Source: Planctomycetales bacterium (GTDB taxonomy: Bacteria > Planctomycetota > Planctomycetia > Pirellulales > Thermoguttaceae). Taken from it: DNA of 5,997 bases. The first letter of the stretch is position 1, and every line of letters begins with the position of its first letter. This document shows, piece after piece, positions 1 through 5,997 of this stretch. Under the pieces are notes generated by a model. That model was given only the letters and a program-made list of their open reading frames with translations. It ran no database searches and was not told the origin of the DNA. Position numbers and translations under genes: made by a program. Location: positions 1-5,997 of the forward strand of contig SKJM01000695.1 in the NCBI GenBank assembly GCA_007122045.1, written 5' to 3'.

Positions 1-144
1 AGCCAAGCGTGGCTTGCGCAGTCCCACCAACGACTTACGCGACCTTGTCCCACCCTACATGAATAATCCGGTCCAGAACAAGACTGCCGCGGCCCGCCGT
101 GGGATAGGCTGGAAGCCTATCGCGTGGTGCCGCGCGCCCCAACG
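1..144. other. Non-coding left edge with short direct repeats and a hairpin
   Basis: I see no gene here. The octamer GTCCCACC occurs at 21-28 and 47-54, 26 nt apart, each inside a pyrimidine-rich C/A segment. AGCCA (1-5) and TGGCT (10-14) can form a small hairpin. A perfect 8-bp hairpin lies at 103-121. On the minus strand this region lies beyond the groEL terminator. The combination looks like degraded intergenic repeat DNA and not the end of a gene, but the window edge prevents a firm decision. Confidence 0.5.
97..121. repeat. Palindromic dispersed repeat, copy 1
   Basis: GATAGGCT (103-110) and AGCCTATC (114-121) form a perfect 8-bp stem around the loop GGA. The left arm begins with CCGTGGGATAGG (97-108), and those same 12 bases recur at 2605-2616 on the other side of the chaperonin operon. 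The core GGCTGGAAGCC is the reverse complement of GGCTTCCAGCC, and the second copy contains a two-base variant of that core. I read the two as members of one small dispersed palindromic family. No oligo-T tract follows on either strand, so this hairpin is not a convincing terminator. Confidence 0.55.
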
Positions 145-185
145 AAAACCGCCGGCTCTCCGAGAAGACTTCGGGGAACCGGCGG
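145..185 (-). terminator. Rho-independent terminator of groESL
   Basis: On the minus strand a hairpin is formed by CCGCCGG (complement of 179-185) and CCGGCGG (complement of 149-155). The stem continues inward through a G-U pair and six more paired bases with one A-C mismatch, and closes on a 7-nt loop. TTTT (complement of 145-148) follows the stem directly. It lies about 85 nt past the groEL stop codon in the right orientation. The U-tract is short, but the stem is strong, so I call it the end of the chaperonin transcript. Confidence 0.72.
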
Positions 186-270
186 GCTGATTGGGGAACC
201 GGCAAGGGTCAGGCCAACGGAGGCAGGAGCGAGCTTCGGGGTTCCCCGGCCCGAAGCCCGCACGCCTGAA

Positions 271-1959
<1,689 letters not shown>

Positions 1960-2286
1960 TTACTCGATCACTGCCAGGATATCGTCCTCGCGCATCAGCA
2001 GCAGTTCCCGGTCGTCGATCGTGAACTGCTCGCCGGCGTAGGAACTGAACAGGACGCGGTCGCCCACCTTCACCTGGATTTCCGACCGGGTGCCGTCGTC
2101 GAGCAGCCGGCCGTCGCCGACGCTCACCACGGTACCCCGGGAGGGTTTGTCCTTGGCGGCGTCGGGCAGGACGATCCCGCCGGCGGTCACTTCCTCGGCC
2201 TCTTCCCGTTCCACGACCAGCCGGTCGCCCAGCGGCTGTAGCTTGATGCTCCCGGCGGATTTCTGTGCGGACTTCTTCTTTGCCAT
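1960..2286 (-). CDS. groES: 10-kDa co-chaperonin GroES (Hsp10)
   Basis: This is the lid of the GroEL folding chamber, a heptamer that docks on GroEL through a mobile loop. The 108-residue product contains the conserved PLGDRLVV strand (residues 18-25) and the mobile loop with the GroEL-binding GGIVL (36-40). It also has the SVGDGRLLDDG turn, the VGDRVLFSSYAG segment and the terminal EDDILAVIE. Compared with E. coli GroES it has about 13 extra N-terminal residues, lysine- and serine-rich (MAKKKSAQKSAGS). I place the start at 2286 because GGAGG lies at 2298-2302, eleven bases upstream. The reading frame stays open upstream to 2694, but that stretch is low-complexity translation of intergenic repeats and is not coding. 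groES is the first gene of the groES-groEL operon. No CIRCE operator was found upstream. Confidence 0.97.
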   Translation of the reverse strand: MAKKKSAQKSAGSIKLQPLGDRLVVEREEAEEVTAGGIVLPDAAKDKPSRGTVVSVGDGRLLDDGTRSEIQVKVGDRVLFSSYAGEQFTIDDRELLLMREDDILAVIE

Positions 2287-2297
2287 GTTGGTTTGAG

Positions 2298-2302
2298 CCT
2301 CC
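2298..2302 (-). promoter_or_regulatory. Ribosome binding site of groES
   Basis: On the minus strand GGAGG lies 11 nt before the ATG at 2286-2284. It is the reason for choosing this start over in-frame upstream methionines, none of which has a comparable site that I could see. Confidence 0.7.
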
Positions 2303-2364
2303 GAAAACTCATCGCGACTGGAATGTATTGCCACGGGCTCCGGACCCCATGCCGGCAAGCCCCG

Positions 2365-2392
2365 AAAAAACGCCCCTCGCTTCAGCCGGGGC
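2365..2392 (-). terminator. Terminator-like hairpin upstream of groES
   Basis: On the minus strand GCCCC (complement of 2388-2392) pairs with GGGGC (complement of 2372-2376). A small GC/GC inner stem lies inside the 11-nt loop. One G and then six Ts (complement of 2365-2370) follow, which is the classical intrinsic terminator layout. It ends about 78 nt before the groES start codon. No gene lies upstream on this strand within the window for it to terminate, so it may be an attenuator in the groES leader or part of a repeat. The structure is clear; the function is inference. Confidence 0.55.
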
Positions 2393-2585
2393 ATCGCATG
2401 GCGAGCCGCCTGCCAATGTTGCGTACGTTCGGCGCGTTTGGACCCCCTAGGAGCAATCGGCGCGCCAATGCCCCCCAATAGACGCAACCCCGGTAGGAAC
2501 GGGAGTTTCCGCGGGACCGGGCCGTTCGGGCAGGCATGGCGGGCCGCCAATCGGCGTACCGCGGAGCCCATTGCCCGCGTTGAAG

Positions 2586-2600
2586 CTGCCATTTTGGCAG
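2586..2600. repeat. Small perfect inverted repeat
   Basis: CTGCCA (2586-2591) and TGGCAG (2595-2600) form a perfect 6-bp hairpin with a TTT loop. It lies just left of the long dispersed palindrome. No U-tract follows on either strand. It could be a protein-binding site or chance. Confidence 0.3.
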
Positions 2601-2604
2601 GGCC

Positions 2605-2661
2605 CCGTGGGATAGGTTTCCAGCCAGTCTTTTTCGCCGACAGACTGGCAGCCTTCCCCAC
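2605..2661. repeat. Palindromic dispersed repeat, copy 2
   Basis: GCCAGTCT (2623-2630) and AGACTGGC (2642-2649) form a perfect 8-bp stem around an 11-nt loop. Outer arms extend the symmetry: GTGGGATAGG (2607-2616) matches 8 of 10 positions of the reverse complement of CCTTCCCCAC (2652-2661). The 12 bases CCGTGGGATAGG at 2605-2616 are identical to 97-108, and GTTTCCAGCC resembles the core of copy 1. Neither side has an oligo-T tract after the stem. I consider it a member of a repetitive extragenic palindrome family, which a genome-wide count would settle. Confidence 0.55.
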
Positions 2662-2726
2662 TCTAACGAGGCGGTCCATTTGGGGGTGCTTCATAGGTCG
2701 CTGGGCGTGTATCCCGCCAAGAAACC

Positions 2727-2792
2727 GTTGGCTGGTTGATTATCGGCCATTTGCTGGTTGATTTTCAGCCCGCCAGCGGTTGATTGTCTGCT
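2727..2792 (+). repeat. Three tandem 22-nt repeats with a GGTTGATT core
   Basis: The octamer GGTTGATT occurs at 2734-2741, 2756-2763 and 2778-2785, each exactly 22 nt from the next. Units 1 and 2 match at 18 of 22 positions; unit 3 is more diverged outside the core, matching unit 2 at 12 of 22. Two helical turns between copies puts all three on the same face of the DNA. The third copy contains the -35 box TTGATT of the downstream promoter. This is the layout of a regulator or activator binding array, although no regulator can be named. Confidence 0.6.
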
Positions 2793-2808
2793 GTGCGTGG
2801 GTTATAAT
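2780..2808 (+). promoter_or_regulatory. Near-consensus sigma70 promoter of the ATPase gene
   Basis: The -35 box is TTGATT (2780-2785), with four of six consensus bases. The -10 box is TATAAT (2803-2808), a perfect match, and the spacer is exactly 17 nt. In DNA this GC-rich a perfect TATAAT at ideal spacing directly before a gene is unlikely to be chance. Transcription should begin at about 2815-2817, essentially at the ATG at 2817, so the message would have no untranslated leader. Confidence 0.75.
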
Positions 2809-2816
2809 TGGTGGCC

Positions 2817-4052
2817 ATGATCCAGCGCCACCTTACCCGCCGCGTGCTCGAAGCCCTACAGGACACGCCCGTGGTCTACATCCAGGGGGCTCGGCAGACG
2901 GGAAAGAGTACACTCGTTGAGGCCATCGCCAGGGGGCCGCACCGCGCCCGCTATTACACCCTCGACGCGGCCACGGTCCTGGCCGCGGCGCAGGCCGATC
3001 CCGAGGGCTTCATCGCCGCGCTGTCGGGGCCGGTCGTCCTCGACGAGGTCCAGCGCGCCCCGGAAATCGCTCTGGCTGTCAAAGCCGACGTTGACAAACA
3101 GCGTACCCCCGGCCGGTTCCTGTTGACCGGCTCGGCCAGCGTGTTGGCGCTGCCTCGGGTATCCGACTCGCTGGCCGGACGCATGGAACTGCTGACCCTC
3201 TGGCCGTTTTCGCAGGGAGAGTTGGAAGGAACTCGCGAATCCTTCGCCGACCGGGCGTTTGCCGGCGCCGAGCGCCCCGAAGACGGGTCGAAGGCCCTCG
3301 GTCCAAGTGCCTTGATCGACCGGGTGCTTCTCGGAGGATACCCGGTCGTACAGACACGGAAGAGCGCCGAGCGTCGCGCGGCCTGGTTCGAATCGTACAT
3401 CACCACCATTCTCCAGCGCGACGTGCGCGACATCGCCCAGGTCGAGAACCTCGCCCAAGTGCCCCGGCTGCTGGCGCTGTTGGCTTCCCGAGCCGGCTCT
3501 CTGATCAACTATGCCGATCTTGCCCGCTCGCTCGCCACACCCCAGTCGACCCTGAAACGCTACATGGCGCTGTTGGAAGCGACCCTGCTGGTCCGGCGCC
3601 TCCCGGCCTGGTCGGCCAACCTGGGCAGCCGGCTCATCAAGTCGCCCAAGCTGCTGCTGACCGACACCGGACTGCTGGCTCATCTGCTGGGGTTGGAGCC
3701 GGCCCGCGCGGCGCGCGACCGTACCCTCTTCGGCCACGTGCTGGAGAACTTCGTCGCCATGGAACTCGTCAAACAACTCACCTGGTCGCAAGGCCGGTTC
3801 CAGCTCTTCCACTTTCGGACCACCGCCGGACGCAAGGTCGACCTGCTGCTCGAAGACGCGGCCGGGAACCTGGTGGGTATCGAGGTCAAGGCCGGGGCGA
3901 CGGTCGAGGCCAAGGATTTCGCCGGGCTGCGTTTCCTGGCCGACCTGGTTGGGGAGCGATTTCGCCAAGGGTTCGTCTTGCACACCGGCGATTCCGCCGT
4001 ATCATTCCAGAAGAACCTGCACGCGCTGCCGGTCGAGTTCCTTTGGCGATAA
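2817..4052 (+). CDS. P-loop ATPase of the AAA_14/DUF4143 family
   Basis: The 411-residue product belongs to the widespread bacterial and archaeal family with an N-terminal ATPase domain and a C-terminal DUF4143 domain, whose cellular role is not established. Visible motifs are Walker A GARQTGKST (24-32), Walker B VVLDE (73-77, Asp76 and Glu77) followed by VQRAP, and LLTGSA (102-107) as sensor 1. AGRMELLTLWPFSQGEL and GGYPV (173-177) are also family-typical. A helix-turn-helix-like stretch (about 229-262, LINYADLARSLATPQSTLKRY) precedes a PD-(D/E)XK nuclease-like core with Asp342, Glu356 and Lys358 (VDLLLE, IEVKAG). I chose ATG 2817 over in-frame TTG 2808 and GTG 2811 because those overlap or abut the -10 box and family proteins start close to MIxRHL. 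No usable Shine-Dalgarno precedes it. Members are patchily distributed, which suggests frequent transfer. Confidence 0.93.
   Translation: MIQRHLTRRVLEALQDTPVVYIQGARQTGKSTLVEAIARGPHRARYYTLDAATVLAAAQADPEGFIAALSGPVVLDEVQRAPEIALAVKADVDKQRTPGRFLLTGSASVLALPRVSDSLAGRMELLTLWPFSQGELEGTRESFADRAFAGAERPEDGSKALGPSALIDRVLLGGYPVVQTRKSAERRAAWFESYITTILQRDVRDIAQVENLAQVPRLLALLASRAGSLINYADLARSLATPQSTLKRYMALLEATLLVRRLPAWSANLGSRLIKSPKLLLTDTGLLAHLLGLEPARAARDRTLFGHVLENFVAMELVKQLTWSQGRFQLFHFRTTAGRKVDLLLEDAAGNLVGIEVKAGATVEAKDFAGLRFLADLVGERFRQGFVLHTGDSAVSFQKNLHALPVEFLWR
3978..4005 (+). promoter_or_regulatory. Possible internal promoter before the amidohydrolase gene
   Basis: Within the 3' end of the ATPase gene, TTGCAC (3978-3983) and TATCAT (4000-4005) are separated by 16 nt. 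The -10 box matches five of six consensus bases, but the -35 box only three. It could let the downstream pair be expressed without the ATPase. It may equally be chance. Confidence 0.25.
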
Positions 4053-4113
4053 ACGGAGGACGACGGGAATCGTCGTGCCTCGGAGGCCCTGAACCACGTT
4101 CTTGGAGCAAGCC
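4053..4113 (+). other. Gap with hairpin and amidohydrolase ribosome binding site
   Basis: ACGACG (4060-4065) and CGTCGT (4071-4076) form a perfect 6-bp hairpin with a 5-nt loop. No T-tract follows, so transcription probably continues into the next gene. GGAG at 4104-4107 lies six bases before ATG 4114 and fixes that start over the in-frame TTG at 4102, which would overlap the Shine-Dalgarno. Confidence 0.55.
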
Positions 4114-4902
4114 ATGGAAAACCCGGCCTGGAGCATTCATCGCGGCGAGGGTCCGCTCGTGGCGGCGGCCATCCATGACGGCCACGAGGTGCGCCCGGAA
4201 CTGCTCCCGCTCTTGGCCATCTCCGAGGCCGACCGCCTGCGCGAAGAGGACCCGTATACGGGCCTCTGGACCGAATGCGCCCCGACGCGAATCGTCGTCC
4301 ACCGCTCGCGGTTCGAGTTCGACCTGAACCGGGCGCGAGGCAGCGCCGTGTATTTGCGGCCGGAAGACGCGTGGGAGTTGCGGGTGTGGCACGACGAGCC
4401 GCCCTGGGCGGTGCTGCACCGGTCGTATCGTCTGTACGAGTTGTTTTACCAGGAGGTCGAGGGGCTGCTGGCCGGGCTGATCGAGCGGCACGGCCGGGTG
4501 GTGGTGCTCGACCTGCACACGTACAATCACCGCCGCGGCGGCCCCCGGGCGCAACCCGACCCGCCGGCCGCCAACCCGACCGTCAACCTCGGCACGAGCA
4601 ACATGGACCTCCAGCGGTGGGGGCCCCTGGTAGCCCGGTTCGAGCAGTCGATGCACGCGGCCCGCTGGCAGGGCCAACCGCTCGACGTGCGGCGTAACGT
4701 AAAGTTCCAAGGCGGGCATTTCGTCCAGTGGATTCACCGGGCCTTCCCCGAATCGGCGTGTGCCCTGGCCATCGAAGTGAAGAAGGTCTTTATGGACGAA
4801 TGGACCGGCGAGTTGGATGAAGCGGCGCATGCGGCCTTGGAACGGGCGTTGGCCGCGGCCGGGCAAGATGTTGTGAAACTCCTCGCGGAGGGTGGCACCT
4901 AG
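4114..4902 (+). CDS. N-formylglutamate amidohydrolase-family protein
   Basis: The 262-residue product matches the N-formylglutamate amidohydrolase fold family (PF05013), zinc-dependent hydrolases related to carboxypeptidases. Family landmarks are IHDGHE (20-25) near the N-terminus, RSRFEFDLNR (64-73), LDLHTY (132-137) with Asp133 and His135, and NLGTSN (158-163). NVKFQGGH (195-202) and AIEVKK (219-224) with Glu221 close the series. His21 or His24, Glu45 or Asp46, and His135 are candidate metal ligands, by analogy only. There is no histidine-degradation gene nearby, so a HutG role is unlikely. The start rests on GGAG six bases upstream. The stop is 2 nt before the GTG of the next gene, pointing to translational coupling and joint function with the DUF1704 protein. 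The substrate is unknown. Confidence 0.85.
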   Translation: MENPAWSIHRGEGPLVAAAIHDGHEVRPELLPLLAISEADRLREEDPYTGLWTECAPTRIVVHRSRFEFDLNRARGSAVYLRPEDAWELRVWHDEPPWAVLHRSYRLYELFYQEVEGLLAGLIERHGRVVVLDLHTYNHRRGGPRAQPDPPAANPTVNLGTSNMDLQRWGPLVARFEQSMHAARWQGQPLDVRRNVKFQGGHFVQWIHRAFPESACALAIEVKKVFMDEWTGELDEAAHAALERALAAAGQDVVKLLAEGGT

Positions 4903-4904
4903 CC

Positions 4905-5997
4905 GTGGCAGCCAAGAAGCAACGCGAATCAGCCCGCGAACGCATCACCGACGCCTTCATCGACGAGGTGGGCGCGCGGCTGGCCGAGAGCCGGCAGATT
5001 CGACGGACCCTGCCCGCCGGCGGCCGCTTGCACATCGACCGGCCGTTGCCCTTCTTGTGCCTGTACCGGCGGCCGCCCGACCGGTCGGACCCGGGCACCA
5101 TGGAACTGGTCAGCAGTGAGGCGTCGTTTTTGGTTGTGCCGGGCGATCGGCGTTTTCGCAGCGGGGTGGCGAAACTCGTGCGGCGGATCGTTGCGAAGCT
5201 GGGCGGCGAGTTCGGCGCGTTCCTGCTGGTGGAGGTGTGGTCGGGCGGCGAGGGCGAGCCCACCCGCCTGCTGCCCGACGCCGCTCCGGCCCTGCCCCTC
5301 CGTTTGAGCGGGCCGGCGCTGGCCGGGCAGCCCGCGCCGATCCACGGCGCCCCGTCGAAGTGGAAGCCCGCCTTCGCCATCGGCACCCGCGGCCCGGAGG
5401 TCCCGCACGGAACGGTCAACACGCTGGTGAAGGCATTGGGGCGCATTCGGGTGCACCGGCAGCGGGCGGAGGTGGAGGTGCGTTCGCACGGTTACGCCCG
5501 ACCGCCCGACCTGCCCCCGCTGCTGGGCCCCAAAGACGCGGCGCGTTCGGGCTGCCGGATGCTCGGGCTGGAGGTCCGGCCCATCTACCGCGACGAGGAG
5601 GGCGGCGAGGTGTTCGCCCCCACGCTGCGGGTCCTGCGGCGCGGGCTGAGCCGGGGGCTGAAGCAGGCGTTCTTCACCTTCATGCGCACGTACACCCGGG
5701 CGAAGCCGCAGCATCACTACGCGCTGGGGCGCCGCGCGATGGTCAAGGCCGTCTGGGACGTCGACCGGCAACTGGCCGCCATTGCCGACTCGTTCGACTT
5801 CCTGCTGCAAGTGACGCCGGTGAACGCGGAGGCGGCCTGGCGGGCGTTCCGTCGCGACTTGTTCCAGGTGCCGCCGCAGTTCGTGTACCGCCCGCTCAGC
5901 TTCGACCCCGCCCTGCTGAAACGCCGCCTGTACCAGGTGCCTATCGAGCGGACCGAGGACCCGTCGCTGGCCGACTTGTTCTACCAGCGGCAGGACG
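4905..5997 (+). CDS. DUF1704 / QEGLA-motif protein (MATCAP-like), partial
   Basis: This frame stays open to the window end and gives 364 residues, so it is a partial gene. It matches proteins annotated 'flavohemoglobin expression-modulating QEGLA motif protein' (TIGR02421, DUF1704). Recognised stretches are LHIDRPLPFLCLYRRP (42-57), GLEVRPIYR (221-229), HYALGRRAMVKAVWDVDRQL (271-290), FDFLLQVTPVNAEAAWRAF (297-315) and LLKRRLYQVPIER (337-349). DUF1704 is also the family of human KIAA0895L (MATCAP), a metallopeptidase that removes the C-terminal tyrosine of alpha-tubulin. The catalytic His-Glu motif and the QEGLA motif are expected downstream, so activity cannot be judged here. The GTG start is 2 nt after the amidohydrolase stop; a purine-rich GGAGGG at 4887-4892 lies 12 nt upstream. 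No nearer in-frame ATG would preserve the conserved N-terminus. Confidence 0.85.
   Translation, partial: MAAKKQRESARERITDAFIDEVGARLAESRQIRRTLPAGGRLHIDRPLPFLCLYRRPPDRSDPGTMELVSSEASFLVVPGDRRFRSGVAKLVRRIVAKLGGEFGAFLLVEVWSGGEGEPTRLLPDAAPALPLRLSGPALAGQPAPIHGAPSKWKPAFAIGTRGPEVPHGTVNTLVKALGRIRVHRQRAEVEVRSHGYARPPDLPPLLGPKDAARSGCRMLGLEVRPIYRDEEGGEVFAPTLRVLRRGLSRGLKQAFFTFMRTYTRAKPQHHYALGRRAMVKAVWDVDRQLAAIADSFDFLLQVTPVNAEAAWRAFRRDLFQVPPQFVYRPLSFDPALLKRRLYQVPIERTEDPSLADLFYQRQD

Larger units (their letters stand above)
2287..2816. other. Structured 530-nt divergent intergenic region
   Basis: No gene is supported here. The region separates groES (leftward) from the ATPase gene (rightward). It holds the groES Shine-Dalgarno, a terminator-like hairpin (2365-2392) and a bulged hairpin whose outer arms are CCCGGT (2489-2494) and ACCGGG (2516-2521). 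Further right are a perfect 6-bp hairpin (2586-2600), a long imperfect palindrome (2607-2661), a triplicated motif (2727-2792) and a rightward promoter (2780-2808). I looked for the leftward groES promoter and found no convincing -35/-10 pair, no clear sigma32 site and no CIRCE inverted repeat (TTAGCACTC-N9-GAGTGCTAA). Confidence 0.7.

Noticed and set aside
2287..2694. In-frame upstream extension of groES that would give a 244-residue protein
   Set aside because: The extra residues are translated intergenic repeats and hairpins, including the terminator-like element. They have no family similarity, and the GGAGG site supports the start at 2286.
2287..2816. CIRCE operator or sigma32 promoter for groESL
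   Set aside because: I looked on both strands for TTAGCACTC-N9-GAGTGCTAA and for a CTTGAA/CCCCAT-type pair and found no acceptable match. Regulation must be by another route or by a site too diverged to see.
2808..2816. TTG 2808 or GTG 2811 as the ATPase start
   Set aside because: TTG 2808 overlaps the last base of the perfect -10 box, and both lie before the predicted transcription start. Family proteins begin near the methionine at 2817.
2856..3983. Minus-strand open frames antisense to the ATPase gene
   Set aside because: They overlap a gene with clear Walker motifs and show no domain of their own. Composition is typical of shadow frames.
3886..4866. Minus-strand open frame antisense to the amidohydrolase gene
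   Set aside because: Arg- and Pro-rich shadow of a supported gene; it also crosses the intergenic gap.
4929..5810. Minus-strand open frames antisense to the DUF1704 gene
   Set aside because: The plus-strand frame matches a known family over 364 residues; the antisense products do not resemble anything I know.

Overview
The window is GC-rich (roughly two thirds G+C by eye) bacterial chromosome. It probably comes from a planctomycete. That call rests on the GroES sequence (its GDGRLLDDG segment and a lysine-rich N-terminal extension resemble planctomycete GroES as I remember it) and on short palindromic intergenic repeats built on GTGGGATAGG and GGCTTCCAGCC, which I also associate with that phylum. 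Both are recollection, so the phylum is an inference. No rRNA, tRNA, CRISPR array or insertion sequence is visible.

Left part (1-2286, minus strand): a two-gene chaperonin operon read right to left. groES (1960-2286) is followed after 66 nt by groEL (271-1893). The short gap carries a perfect GC hairpin and the groEL Shine-Dalgarno. An intrinsic terminator (about 145-185) closes the operon. The remaining left edge (1-144) has no gene but holds a direct repeat of GTCCCACC and a perfect hairpin.

Middle (2287-2816): 530 nt between divergent genes with no gene but much structure. From left to right it holds the groES Shine-Dalgarno, a terminator-like hairpin pointing at groES, several other hairpins, a long imperfect palindrome, three copies of GGTTGATT spaced exactly 22 nt apart, and a near-consensus sigma70 promoter facing right. 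Its third GGTTGATT copy contains the -35 box. The predicted start of transcription falls on or within 2 nt of the ATG of the next gene, so that mRNA should be leaderless.

Right part (2817-5997, plus strand): three genes in one direction. The first is a P-loop ATPase with a C-terminal DUF4143/PD-(D/E)XK-like domain (2817-4052). After 61 nt comes an N-formylglutamate amidohydrolase-family protein (4114-4902). After only 2 nt comes a DUF1704 ('flavohemoglobin expression-modulating QEGLA motif') protein starting with GTG at 4905 and running off the window. The last two look translationally coupled. DUF1704 is the family of the eukaryotic tubulin carboxypeptidase MATCAP, so the pair may be a little-studied system that removes or edits terminal amino-acid groups. 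Its catalytic motif lies beyond the window. This pair and the leaderless, repeat-controlled ATPase promoter are the parts most worth following up.
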